This document shows positions 6,599-13,406 of a stretch of 17,057 nt of DNA, piece after piece. The notes under the pieces were generated by a model, which was given only the letters and a program-made list of their open reading frames with translations, did no database searches and had not been told where the DNA came from. Numbering within the stretch: the first letter of the stretch is position 1; every line of letters starts with the position of its first letter. The DNA is from DATLAN01 sp035527455. GTDB taxonomy: Bacteria > Planctomycetota > Planctomycetia > Pirellulales > Thermoguttaceae. The stretch lies in NCBI GenBank assembly GCA_035527455.1, contig DATLAN010000224.1, positions 1 through 17,057 on the forward strand, in the 5' to 3' direction. The translations under genes and the position numbers were made by a program.

Positions 6599-7402
6599 AT
6601 GTACCAAACGCACTGGGGTTTGAGCGAATCGCCGTTTCGAGGCCGTCTCGATCCGCAGTTCTTCTACCAGAGCCCCACCCATGAGGAAGCCCTCGCACGG
6701 CTGCACTTCCTGGTCGAACAGCGCCGCCGCGTGGGACTGTTGATGGGGCCGTCGGGCAGCGGGAAATCGTTGCTGCTGGAGGTCTTCGCCGAAGAACTTC
6801 GCCGCGAAGGGAAAGCGGTCGCCAGGCTGGACCTGTTGGGCGTCGAGCCGGCCGAAATGCTCTATTTGCTGGCGGCCGGATTCGGCGTCAATCGAGACCC
6901 CACCGATTCGATCGCCCGGCTGTGGCGGGCGGTCACCGATCGGCTGGCCGAGTACCGCTACGAGCAACGCGAGGCGGTCGTTCTGCTGGACGACGCCGAT
7001 CAGGCCGGCAAGCCCGTCTTGGAGCAGGTCGCCCGTCTGGCCCAACACAACGCCTCGCCCGAGTCGCGGCTGACCATCGTGCTGGCCGGCCGTCACGAGC
7101 AGATGGGCCGGATCGGCGAACGGTTGTTGGACCTGGCCGAATTGCGGATCGACGTCGAACCGTGGGAGGCCCTGGACACGGCGGGTTTTCTCAACACTTC
7201 CCTGGCGCAGGCCGGCCGCCGGTCGCCGATCTTCGACGAGCCGGCCGTCGCCCGGCTGCACGAACTCTCCCACGGCATCCCCCGCCGCGTCAGCCGGTTG
7301 GCCGATCTCTCCCTGTTGGCCGGCGCCGGGAAGGAACTCGATCACATCGACGCGGACGTGGTCGAGTCGGCGTATCGCGAGCTGGGGCTGATCGAGGTAT
7401 GA
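6599..7402 (+). CDS. ExeA/TniB-like AAA ATPase
   Basis: A 267-residue soluble ATPase. The N-terminus M-Y-Q-T-H-W-G-L-S-E-S-P-F has the 'W-G-L-x-x-x-P-F' signature of the ExeA/GspA and TniB-like AAA group. Walker A is G-P-S-G-S-G-K-S (50-57), Walker B is V-V-L-L-D-D-A-D-Q (127-135), and a sensor-like strand L-T-I-V-L-A-G follows. The C-terminal part (I-P-R-R-V-S-R-L-A-D-L-S-L-L) is the usual lid-helix motif of this family. A GGGAGG/AGAGG Shine-Dalgarno at 6585-6595 supports the start. ExeA proteins help assemble type II secretion pores by binding peptidoglycan, but no peptidoglycan-binding domain or membrane segment is seen here and no secretion genes are adjacent. The biological role is therefore unknown. 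It may be cotranscribed with scpB. Confidence 0.86.
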   Translation: MYQTHWGLSESPFRGRLDPQFFYQSPTHEEALARLHFLVEQRRRVGLLMGPSGSGKSLLLEVFAEELRREGKAVARLDLLGVEPAEMLYLLAAGFGVNRDPTDSIARLWRAVTDRLAEYRYEQREAVVLLDDADQAGKPVLEQVARLAQHNASPESRLTIVLAGRHEQMGRIGERLLDLAELRIDVEPWEALDTAGFLNTSLAQAGRRSPIFDEPAVARLHELSHGIPRRVSRLADLSLLAGAGKELDHIDADVVESAYRELGLIEV

Positions 7403-7420
7403 TGCTTGATGAATGAACAG

Positions 7421-7437
7421 TTGCCGCTTGCGGCTTC
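7421..7437. repeat. Palindromic element copy B (AAA ATPase-scpB junction)
   Basis: TTGCCGCTTGCGGCTTC is a variant of the AAGCCGCTCGCGGCTT palindrome seen at 4658-4679 and 13404-13426. It lies 19 bases after the AAA ATPase stop and upstream of the preferred scpB start. The stem is shorter (GCCGC/GCGGC). Confidence 0.5.
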
Positions 7438-7451
7438 CCCATGAAACGCCG

Positions 7452-8159
7452 ATGGCTCACTCCCCCGACCCACAACCCGAGCCTGCCGAGCAGGGCCTCT
7501 CGCTCGACGCGCTGACCGAGGCCTTCGCCCAAGCGATGGGGGGGGGGCAACCCAGGACCGATGCGGGTTTTCCAACGGAGTCTGCGAAGCCGCAAGCGGC
7601 GGCCGAAGAAGCGGCCGAAGAGCACGACCCGTGCGAGATCTGCCCGCGGTCGATTCTCGAAGCGATCCTCTTCGTCGGCAACCGCGAGAATCAGCCGCTT
7701 TCGGCGGCTCGGGCGGCCGAGTTGATGCGGGGCGTCGAGCCGGAGGAAATCCCGTCGCTGGTCGACGAACTCAACGAAGGCTACTTGGCCAACGGCCGTC
7801 CGTACCTGGTCTCCCACGCCGGCTCGGGATACGGGCTCGTGTTGCGAGAGAGATTCCACCCGTTGCGGAACCGGTTTTACGGTCGGGTCCGTGAAGCGAG
7901 GCTCTCCCAGGCGGCCGTCGACGTGCTGGCCGTGGTTGCCTACCAGCAACCGCTCACCGCCGAGGAGGTCAATCGCTTGCGAGGCAAACCGAGCAACCAC
8001 GTGTTGGCCCAATTGGTGCTGCGCGGCTTGCTGCGCGTCGAACGCAAGGAGTCGCTCGGCCGGCAGGCCGGTTACAGCACTACCGACCGTTTCTTGAGGC
8101 TCTTCGGCCTCGGCAGCCTGGAGGACCTGCCGCACAGCGAGGATCTCGATCGGCAGTGA
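7452..8159 (+). CDS. scpB: Segregation and condensation protein B
   Basis: ScpB dimerises and binds ScpA, bridging the SMC heads in the bacterial condensin-like complex that compacts and segregates the chromosome. The conserved part begins around I-C-P-R-S-I-L-E-A-I-L-F and contains the two winged-helix domains: F-V-G-N-R-E-N-Q-P-L-S and later A-A-V-D-V-L-A-V-V-A-Y-Q-Q-P-L-T. The second leads into V-L-A-Q-L-V-L-R-G-L-L and G-R-Q-A-G-Y-S-T-T-D-R-F-L-R-L-F-G-L, a typical ScpB ending. A roughly 60-residue Ala/Glu/Pro-rich extension precedes the fold and holds a 10-G run (7538-7547) and a repeat copy (7583-7600). The start is uncertain: ATG 7452 (M-A-H-S-P) is preferred because ATG 7413 would translate the palindrome copy B. 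ScpA lies 3.6 kb downstream. Confidence 0.93.
   Translation: MAHSPDPQPEPAEQGLSLDALTEAFAQAMGGGQPRTDAGFPTESAKPQAAAEEAAEEHDPCEICPRSILEAILFVGNRENQPLSAARAAELMRGVEPEEIPSLVDELNEGYLANGRPYLVSHAGSGYGLVLRERFHPLRNRFYGRVREARLSQAAVDVLAVVAYQQPLTAEEVNRLRGKPSNHVLAQLVLRGLLRVERKESLGRQAGYSTTDRFLRLFGLGSLEDLPHSEDLDRQ
7538..7547 (+). repeat. Ten-base poly-G tract inside scpB
   Basis: Ten consecutive G bases encode the M-G-G-G stretch in the variable N-terminal extension of ScpB. Slippage here would shift the reading frame ahead of the conserved domains. ATG 7536 lies at its left edge. Confidence 0.85.
7583..7600. repeat. Palindromic element copy C, in frame inside scpB
   Basis: TGCGAAGCCGCAAGCGGC matches the minus-strand form of the argC-end element (TGCGAAGCCGCGAGCGGC) at 17 of 18 positions. 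Here it is read through as coding sequence (A-K-P-Q-A-A) in the low-complexity linker of ScpB. Confidence 0.6.
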
Positions 8160-8454
8160 TCGCGATGCAAGTCCTTATCTGAAAACAAGTTGCGTTTTTC
8201 TGCGGAATAAGCGCAGACGCAGACGGGCGGCCCTGGTAGAATTCCAATCATCAGAGCTGGTTGAGGAATCGGTCCTCGCCACCCATTTCGACTGGATCAG
8301 TCGGTTTCTCAAACGAGGCGGTACGTCGCGATCGAACGCTTCCGATCGAAAGACACTTACGTGAGCAGACGGGGAACACCCGCCTGAGCTTCTATCGCAG
8401 CATTTCTCTCGTTCTTGCCGCCATTTTTTCCCTTGAGATTCAAGCGCTTTCGGT
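8160..8454 (+). other. Intergenic region between scpB and rpe
   Basis: About 295 bases without a convincing gene. It holds small hairpin-capable pairs: TCTGCG/CGCAGA around 8200-8218, GAGGA/TCCTC around 8264-8278, and GATCG/CGATC around 8331-8348. It also has two T-rich stretches (TTTTT near 8197 and TTTTTT near 8425). I see no clear terminator, promoter or RNA gene. Its length suggests that rpe has its own promoter. Confidence 0.5.
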
Positions 8455-9159
8455 ATGTCCGCCACGAAGTTGCTCGCTGACCTGCGTTCCGCCGCGCCAC
8501 TGATTGCGCCGTCGCTGTTGGCGTGCGATTTCGCCAACGTGCAGGACGAAATCCGTCGCCTGGAAGACGCCGGGGCACGGATCCTGCATCTGGACGTGAT
8601 GGACGGACATTTCGTACCCAATTTGAGTTTCGGCCTGCCGATCGTCGAAGCCGTCCGCCGCGTGACCGACTTGCCGCTGGACGTCCACTTGATGATCTCC
8701 GAGCCGGGCCGCTACGTGAAGCGGTTTCGCGAGGCGGGGGCCGACTTGCTGACCTTCCACATCGAAGTCGTTTCCCAACCGCGCGACTTGTTGGAGGAAA
8801 TCCGCTCGATGGGGGCCGCCGCGGGCATCTCGCTCAATCCGCCCACGCCCGTGGCCGAACTGGAGGACTGCCTGGACCTTTGTGACCTGGTGCTGGTGAT
8901 GAGCGTGATGGCCGGCTTCGGCGGTCAGCCATTCCAACCGGTGGCGGTGAAGAAACTCCGTCGGCTTCGAGAAGCGGTATCTGCGGAAACGCTCTTGTCG
9001 GTCGACGGCGGCATCAACGACGACACGATCGGGCCTTGCGCCGCCGCCGGCGCCGACCTGTTCGTCACCGGAACGGCGCTGTTTTCCCAAGACGACTACG
9101 GCCGGTTCATCGACGAAATGACCGGCCGGGCGAAATCGCACAGAAACGTACGGGTTTAA
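8455..9159 (+). CDS. rpe: Ribulose-phosphate 3-epimerase
   Basis: Rpe interconverts D-ribulose 5-phosphate and D-xylulose 5-phosphate in the pentose phosphate pathway, and in the Calvin cycle where present. It has 234 residues and the TIM-barrel signatures in order: A-P-S-L-L-A-C-D-F (18-26), I-L-H-L-D-V-M-D-G-H-F-V-P-N (43-56), L-D-V-H-L-M-I (75-81), M-S-V-M-A-G-F-G-G-Q-P-F (149-160) and S-V-D-G-G-I (182-187). Metal and acid/base residues H45, D47, H78 and D184 are all present, so the enzyme should be active. The N-terminus is about ten residues longer than minimal forms. The next gene starts 3 bp after the stop, implying an operon. The Shine-Dalgarno is weak. Confidence 0.97.
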   Translation: MSATKLLADLRSAAPLIAPSLLACDFANVQDEIRRLEDAGARILHLDVMDGHFVPNLSFGLPIVEAVRRVTDLPLDVHLMISEPGRYVKRFREAGADLLTFHIEVVSQPRDLLEEIRSMGAAAGISLNPPTPVAELEDCLDLCDLVLVMSVMAGFGGQPFQPVAVKKLRRLREAVSAETLLSVDGGINDDTIGPCAAAGADLFVTGTALFSQDDYGRFIDEMTGRAKSHRNVRV

Positions 9160-9162
9160 GAC

Positions 9163-9747
9163 ATGCTTCGGATCGCACTCATTCGTCCCGGCTCGACGGA
9201 CTACGACCAGCAATATCGCATCCAAGGGGCGCTGGACATCCCCATGAACCGGCACGGCCGGATGGAAGTGGCGGAAGTCATCGAGCAACTGGCCGACCAA
9301 GGGATCGAAACCGTTTACGCACCTGCGTGCGAACCGGCCCAAGAGACCGGCCGGGCTATTGCCAAGGGGTTGGGGGTCAAACTTAAGAAGTTGGACCGGA
9401 TGCAGAACCTCGATCAAGGCCTGTGGCAGGGAATGCTCGTCAAGGACGTTCGCCACAAGCAGCCGAAGGTCTATCGCCAGTGGCAGGAACAGCCCGAAAA
9501 CGTTTGCCCTCCCGAAGGCGAAACGCTCGGCCATGCCGAAGATCGCGTTCGCGCCGCACTGACGAAGTTGTTGAAACGCCACCGAGACGGCGTCATCGGC
9601 CTGGTCCTGCCCGAACCGCTGGCAAGTCTCGTGCGCCATTTCATCCAACACGACGAACTGGGAGACCTCTGGAAAGTAACCAACGGCCACAGCCGCTGGG
9701 AGATCCTGGACGTCGAACCGGAAGAAGTCCTCGCCCAGGGCGAGTGA
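9163..9747 (+). CDS. Histidine-phosphatase (phosphoglycerate-mutase) fold protein lacking catalytic residues
   Basis: A 194-residue protein aligning along its length with the phosphoglycerate-mutase/histidine phosphatase superfamily. It has an N-terminal strand L-R-I-A-L-I-R-P-G-S-T, then G-A-L-D-I-P-M-N-R-H-G, V-Y-A-P-A-C-E-P-A-Q-E-T, L-D-Q-G-L-W-Q-G, and P-P-E-G-E-T-L. In active members the first motif is R-H-G-x-T, with the His as the phosphorylated nucleophile. Here that position is Pro9. The arginine expected in the S-x-x-x-R-x-x-x-T motif is missing (A-P-A-C-E-P-A-Q-E-T), and the second catalytic His of 'V-S-H-G' is replaced (V-L-P-E-P-L). It is therefore probably a pseudoenzyme with a binding or regulatory role. 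It follows rpe by 3 bp. The frame is intact, so this is not a decaying pseudogene. Confidence 0.82.
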   Translation: MLRIALIRPGSTDYDQQYRIQGALDIPMNRHGRMEVAEVIEQLADQGIETVYAPACEPAQETGRAIAKGLGVKLKKLDRMQNLDQGLWQGMLVKDVRHKQPKVYRQWQEQPENVCPPEGETLGHAEDRVRAALTKLLKRHRDGVIGLVLPEPLASLVRHFIQHDELGDLWKVTNGHSRWEILDVEPEEVLAQGE

Positions 9748-9784
9748 GAAGAGGGAGTTAGCAGCGCGGCGGCGATGCCCCATA

Positions 9785-9826
9785 TCCGAAATCCGAAATC
9801 TGAAATCCGAAATCCGAAATCTGAAA
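9785..9826. repeat. Heptamer tandem repeat (TCYGAAA)6
   Basis: Six perfect-length 7-bp units run in the order TCCGAAA, TCCGAAA, TCTGAAA, TCCGAAA, TCCGAAA, TCTGAAA. This also makes two copies of a 21-bp higher-order unit. The array sits in the gap between the phosphatase-like gene and accD, ending 7 bases before the accD ATG, where a Shine-Dalgarno would normally be. Confidence 0.92.
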
Positions 9827-9833
9827 TCCCATT

Positions 9834-10685
9834 ATGCCCGCCAGCACTCCCGATCCCGCCAGTTGGGCAAATATGATCAAGCGTCCCAAGCGAGGCGTTC
9901 CCGAGGGGCTCTGGAAACGCTGTCCCGGGTGCCAGCAGACGATCTTTCGCAAGGAAGCCGAAAAGCGGCTGGGAGTCTGTCCGGAGTGCGATTACCACTG
10001 GTACGTCTCCGCTCGAGAGCGGATTCGCCAGGTGTTGGACGAAGGCACGTTCGAGGAGTGGTACGCGAATCTCGCGCCCACCGATCCGCTGAACTTCGTC
10101 GACCGGAAGCCCTACGCCGATCGCTTGAAAGAGGAACAGGCCCGCACCGGACTTCTTGACGCGGCCGTGGTCGGCAGCGGGATGATCCGCGCCCGGCGCG
10201 TTGCCTTCGGCGTGACCGATTCGGCCTTCATCATGGGCAGCATGGGTTCGGTGATGGGAGAGAAGCTCACTCGCACCATCGAACGCGCCACCGAGGAACG
10301 ACTGCCGTTGATCATCATCTCCGGCTCCGGCGGCGGCGCGCGGATGCACGAAGGCATGCTCTCGCTGATGCAGATGGCCAAGGTCTCCGCCGCGTTGGCC
10401 CGATACGATCGGGCCGGGGGATTGTTCATCTCGGTGCTGACCAACCCGACGATGGGCGGGGTGGCCGCCAGCTTCGCCTCGCTCGGCGACGTGGTCTTCG
10501 CCGAACCGAGGGCCCTGATCGGATTCGCCGGGCCGCGGACCATCCAGGCCACGATCCGCATCGAACTGCCCAAGGGCTTCCAGACCAGCGAGTTCCTGCT
10601 GGAACACGGCTTCATCGACCGCATCGTCCGCCGCCAGGACCTCCAAAGCGAAATCGCGCGAACCATCGACTACTGCGGAAAGTGA
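9834..10685 (+). CDS. accD: Acetyl-CoA carboxylase carboxyltransferase subunit beta
   Basis: AccD, with AccA, transfers CO2 from carboxybiotin to acetyl-CoA, giving malonyl-CoA for fatty-acid synthesis. It has 283 residues. The N-terminal zinc ribbon has C30-x2-C33 and C49-x2-C52. The crotonase-fold body shows I-I-S-G-S-G-G-G-A-R-M-H-E-G, M-A-K-V-S-A-A-L, N-P-T-M-G-G-V-A-A-S-F, A-L-I-G-F-A-G-P-R-T-I and L-P-K-G-F-Q-T-S-E-F-L-L-E-H-G. All are diagnostic of AccD. accA and the biotin genes are not in the window. The ATG follows the heptamer array, with no obvious Shine-Dalgarno. The kinase gene starts 7 bp after the stop, so the two are likely cotranscribed. Confidence 0.97.
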   Translation: MPASTPDPASWANMIKRPKRGVPEGLWKRCPGCQQTIFRKEAEKRLGVCPECDYHWYVSARERIRQVLDEGTFEEWYANLAPTDPLNFVDRKPYADRLKEEQARTGLLDAAVVGSGMIRARRVAFGVTDSAFIMGSMGSVMGEKLTRTIERATEERLPLIIISGSGGGARMHEGMLSLMQMAKVSAALARYDRAGGLFISVLTNPTMGGVAASFASLGDVVFAEPRALIGFAGPRTIQATIRIELPKGFQTSEFLLEHGFIDRIVRRQDLQSEIARTIDYCGK

Positions 10686-10692
10686 GAGCACC

Positions 10693-11565
10693 GTGGCCTT
10701 CCTGGATCGCCTGAAATCTCTCCTCTCCGGCGGCAAGATGGACGTCTCGAAACGGTTCGCCCTGCTGCGAGAAGCCATTTCCGGCACGATGTCGAAGTTC
10801 TACATGGCCCGGGATCTGCGCACAGGCCAAATCGTGGGGTTGAAGATCCTCGATGCCAAGAAAACGGCCGCCATCGAGGCCCGATACCAAGGCATGGACA
10901 AACCGTCCGAGGGCGAGATCTCCCTCTTCTTCGATCATCCCCGGATCGTCAAGGCGTTCGAGCACGGGATCACCACCAAGGGTGAGCCTTACCTGGTCAT
11001 GGAGTTTCTGGGAGGGCCCGGCATGAACTCGCTGATCGTCGGGCGCGACGCGTTGCTCGACGGCCGGCGGATGCGATTCATCACCCAAGCCGCCGAGGGC
11101 CTGGCCGCCGTCCACGCCGCCGGTTTGATCCACCGCGACGTCTGCCCGCGGAACTACATCCTCACCGAGGATCGCGAGAGCCTGAAGCTGACCGATTTCG
11201 GCCTGACGGTCCCCGCCACGCCGCCGTTCATGCAGCCGGGCAAGCGGACCGGAACCCCCAACTACATGGCTCCCGAAGTCGTTCGCCGCCGTCCCACCGA
11301 TCAGCGTCTGGACATTTTCGCTTTCGGGGTAACGATTTACGAGATGTGTACCTTCGAACTCCCCTGGCTCAGCGGCGCGACCGGTATGGCGGCCATGAGC
11401 CACGACACGCCGCCCACCGACATCCGCCAATATAGCCCCAAGCTCCACCCCAGATTGGCCAAGGCGATCCACGCCTGCCTCGAACCGAACGTCGAGCGTC
11501 GCTGCCCCTCGATCCAGCGGTTCCTGCAGTTCATTCGCGGCGTCCAGGACGTGGATGGCGAGTAG
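10693..11565 (+). CDS. Soluble Hanks-type Ser/Thr protein kinase
   Basis: A 290-residue cytoplasmic kinase domain with no transmembrane segment, PASTA or other sensor domain. Visible elements are V-G-L-K51 (ATP-anchoring Lys), E75 as the probable helix-C Glu, H-R-D-V-C-P-R-N (catalytic loop 147-154), T-D-F-G (167-170) and G-T-P-N-Y-M-A-P-E (187-195). The glycine-rich loop is atypical: I-S-G-T-M-S-K-F-Y-M-A in place of G-x-G-x-x-G-x-V. Catalytic residues are otherwise intact, so activity is likely. The start is GTG at 10693, 7 bp after accD, with GAGAG just upstream; an in-frame ATG at 10738 is the alternative. Its substrate is unknown. Coupling with accD suggests but does not show a link to lipid metabolism. 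Confidence 0.9.
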   Translation: MAFLDRLKSLLSGGKMDVSKRFALLREAISGTMSKFYMARDLRTGQIVGLKILDAKKTAAIEARYQGMDKPSEGEISLFFDHPRIVKAFEHGITTKGEPYLVMEFLGGPGMNSLIVGRDALLDGRRMRFITQAAEGLAAVHAAGLIHRDVCPRNYILTEDRESLKLTDFGLTVPATPPFMQPGKRTGTPNYMAPEVVRRRPTDQRLDIFAFGVTIYEMCTFELPWLSGATGMAAMSHDTPPTDIRQYSPKLHPRLAKAIHACLEPNVERRCPSIQRFLQFIRGVQDVDGE

Positions 11566-11577
11566 TTCGCATGTCGC

Positions 11578-11595
11578 ACCGACATTCGGTCTTTT
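11578..11595 (+). terminator. Weak terminator-like hairpin after the kinase gene
   Basis: ACCGA-CAT-TCGGT forms a 5-bp stem with a 3-base loop, followed directly by CTTTT, 12 bases after the kinase stop. The stem is short, so this is tentative. The remaining gap to scpA (11596-11794) shows no gene; the stretch with GATTTTTCCC at about 11650 is the only other A+T-rich patch. Confidence 0.3.
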
Positions 11596-11794
11596 CGTGC
11601 CTTCAAGTCACTCGCCCCATTCGGACGAATACTGATTGTAGGGTTTGGGCGATTTTTCCCGTCAAGGCAAGGATGCGGCGCGTCGGGCCACTCGCCCCGC
11701 GGAGTGCCGGCGGCTAAACTGAGATCTGAGACGTGGAAAGGCGCCTCCCGCAGCCTTCCCTTGACCCACCCTTCCTGACGGACTGATCCGACCG

Positions 11795-12565
11795 ATGGAT
11801 TTTCGCGTCGAGTTGAACGTTTTCCGGGGTCCACTCGACCTGCTTCTGTACCTGGTGCGCAAGCACGAGGTGGAGATCGTCGATATTCCGCTGGCCGCCG
11901 TCACCGAGCAGTACCTGGAGTATCTGACGATTCTCGATCAGTTGGACGTGGGCGCAGTGGGCGAGTTTCTGGAGGTGGCCAGCACGCTGATCGAGATCAA
12001 GTCGCAGCAGGTGCTTCCCCGCAGCGACGAAATCCAGGATGAGATCGACGATCCGCGGCAGGAGTTGGTCCGTCGTTTGTTGGAGTACAAGCGGTATCGC
12101 GACGCGGCCAGCATCCTCGAAGAGCGCAGCCGCACCTGGCAGGAACACTACCCGCGGCTCTCCGACGACTTGCCTCCCCGGAAGCGGGACCTGGCCGAAG
12201 AGCCGATCCACGAGGTGGAGCTTTGGGACCTGGTCAGTGCGTTCGGCCGGATGATGCGCGATACGGAGGCCGCCAAGCCGTCGAGCATCGTCTACGACGA
12301 CACGCCGATCCACGTCTACATGAGTCGCATTCATTCCCGGCTGATCAGCGAAGGACGGCTCTCCTTCAGCGACCTGTTTCAGCCCGGCATGCACCGCTCG
12401 ACGCTGATCGGCATCTTCCTGGCCTGCCTGGAGTTGGTCAGTCACCACCAGGTCCGCGTCGAGCAGAACGACCTTTTCGGCGAGATCTGGATCCTGCCGA
12501 ATCTCGATTGCAGCGAACCGATGGACTTCTCGAGTGTCGACAGTTACGAGCACTCGGGGCAGTAG
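11795..12565 (+). CDS. scpA: Segregation and condensation protein A
   Basis: ScpA is the kleisin of the SMC-ScpAB complex: its N-terminal domain binds the SMC neck, its C-terminal winged helix binds the SMC cap, and the middle recruits ScpB. It has 256 residues. The N-terminal kleisin motif F-x-G-P-L-D-L-L-L-Y-L-V-R (10-22) and V-E-I-V-D-I-P-L-A-A-V-T-E-Q-Y (26-40) are textbook. They are followed by E-F-L-E-V-A-S-T-L-I-E-I-K-S (about 57-70), and the C-terminal winged helix contains F-x-D-L-F and F-L-A-C-L-E-L-V. It is separated from scpB by rpe, a phosphatase-like gene, accD and a kinase gene. The next gene starts one base after its TAG, so the two are cotranscribed. Confidence 0.95.
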   Translation: MDFRVELNVFRGPLDLLLYLVRKHEVEIVDIPLAAVTEQYLEYLTILDQLDVGAVGEFLEVASTLIEIKSQQVLPRSDEIQDEIDDPRQELVRRLLEYKRYRDAASILEERSRTWQEHYPRLSDDLPPRKRDLAEEPIHEVELWDLVSAFGRMMRDTEAAKPSSIVYDDTPIHVYMSRIHSRLISEGRLSFSDLFQPGMHRSTLIGIFLACLELVSHHQVRVEQNDLFGEIWILPNLDCSEPMDFSSVDSYEHSGQ

Positions 12566-12566
12566 T

Positions 12567-13406
12567 ATGATCAACAACCTCCCGGTCAAAACGCTCGCGC
12601 ACAAAGACTTCACCATCGAGGGCTACTCCCGCGCCGCCGTGCAAACCTATTGGCGCATCCCGGAGATGAAGCTCGGGTTCGACCTGGGGGCACAGCCCTG
12701 GTCCTTCATGGGCACGCCGACCTGGTTCGTCTCGCATACGCACATGGACCACGTCGTGGCGCTGCCGGTCTACGTGGCCCGGCGGCGGATGATGAAGATG
12801 GACCCGCCGACGATCTACCTGCCCGAGGCGGCCATCGAAACCGTCCAGCGCATCCTGCGGCTGTTCAGCCGATTGGATCGCGGCCGGCTGCCGTGCGAAC
12901 TGAAACCCGCCGCGCCGGGCGACGAAATCGAGCTGTCGCGCGAGCACGTGGTCACCGTCTCGGCCACGACCCACACCATCCCGTCGCTGGGTTTCGTGCT
13001 CTGGGAGCGGCGGCGGAAGCTCAAACCCGAGTTTCACGGCCTGCCGGGCGAGCAGATTCGCGACCTGCGGCTCTCCGGCACCGAAGTCACCACCGAGATC
13101 CGCCATCCGCGGATCGCCTACCTGGGCGATAGCGCCCCGGCCGGGTTGGACGCCTGCGAGGCGATGTTCCGGGCGGACGTGCTGATCATGGAGCTGACGT
13201 TCGTCGCGCCGAGCCATCGCAAGGACAAGATCCACAAATTCGGCCACATGCACCTCGACGACCTGTTGGAGCGGCGGGACCGGTTTTCCAACGAGTTGAT
13301 CATCGCGACCCACTTCAGCACCCGCTACCATCCCCGCCAGGTCCGCTTTTTCGTCGAAAAGGCCCTGCCCGACATGCTCGACGGCCGGCTGCACCTGTGG
13401 CTCTAA
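12567..13406 (+). CDS. RNase Z-like metallo-beta-lactamase-fold hydrolase
   Basis: A 279-residue metal-dependent hydrolase. Zinc ligands can be placed as H57-T-H59-M-D61-H62, H136 (T-T-H-T), D188 (Y-L-G-D-S), H227/H229 (G-H-M-H) and H249. The ending T-H-F-S-T-R-Y (248-254) matches the 'T-H-x-S-x-R-Y' motif of tRNase Z, and M-E-L-T-F ahead of G-H-M-H matches the 'E-x-T-F...G-H' region. This points to the RNase Z/ELAC branch rather than glyoxalase II. It would then cut tRNA precursors after the discriminator base, but the exosite is not clear and other RNA or phosphodiester substrates are possible. The ATG at 12567 is preferred over an in-frame ATG at 12534 that would lie inside scpA; GGGG sits 8-11 bases upstream. 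Confidence 0.78.
   Translation: MINNLPVKTLAHKDFTIEGYSRAAVQTYWRIPEMKLGFDLGAQPWSFMGTPTWFVSHTHMDHVVALPVYVARRRMMKMDPPTIYLPEAAIETVQRILRLFSRLDRGRLPCELKPAAPGDEIELSREHVVTVSATTHTIPSLGFVLWERRRKLKPEFHGLPGEQIRDLRLSGTEVTTEIRHPRIAYLGDSAPAGLDACEAMFRADVLIMELTFVAPSHRKDKIHKFGHMHLDDLLERRDRFSNELIIATHFSTRYHPRQVRFFVEKALPDMLDGRLHLWL

Noticed and set aside
8190..8235. Structured RNA or strong terminator after scpB
   Set aside because: Only a 6-bp TCTGCG/CGCAGA pair with a 7-base loop is seen, and the T-run lies before rather than after it.
9163..9747. Active phosphoglycerate mutase or alpha-ribazole phosphatase
   Set aside because: The nucleophilic His, the second His and the key Arg are all absent, so an enzyme name would mislead.
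8440..9783. 447-residue minus-strand open frame over rpe and the phosphatase-like gene
   Set aside because: Antisense of two well-supported plus-strand genes; no recognisable motif or ribosome site.
9785..9826. CRISPR-like array
   Set aside because: The units are 7 bp with no spacers; it is a simple tandem repeat.
9471..10787. 438-residue minus-strand frame over accD with repeated I-S-D-F-G-F residues
   Set aside because: The repeated peptide is just the translation of the TCYGAAA heptamer array; the rest is antisense of accD.
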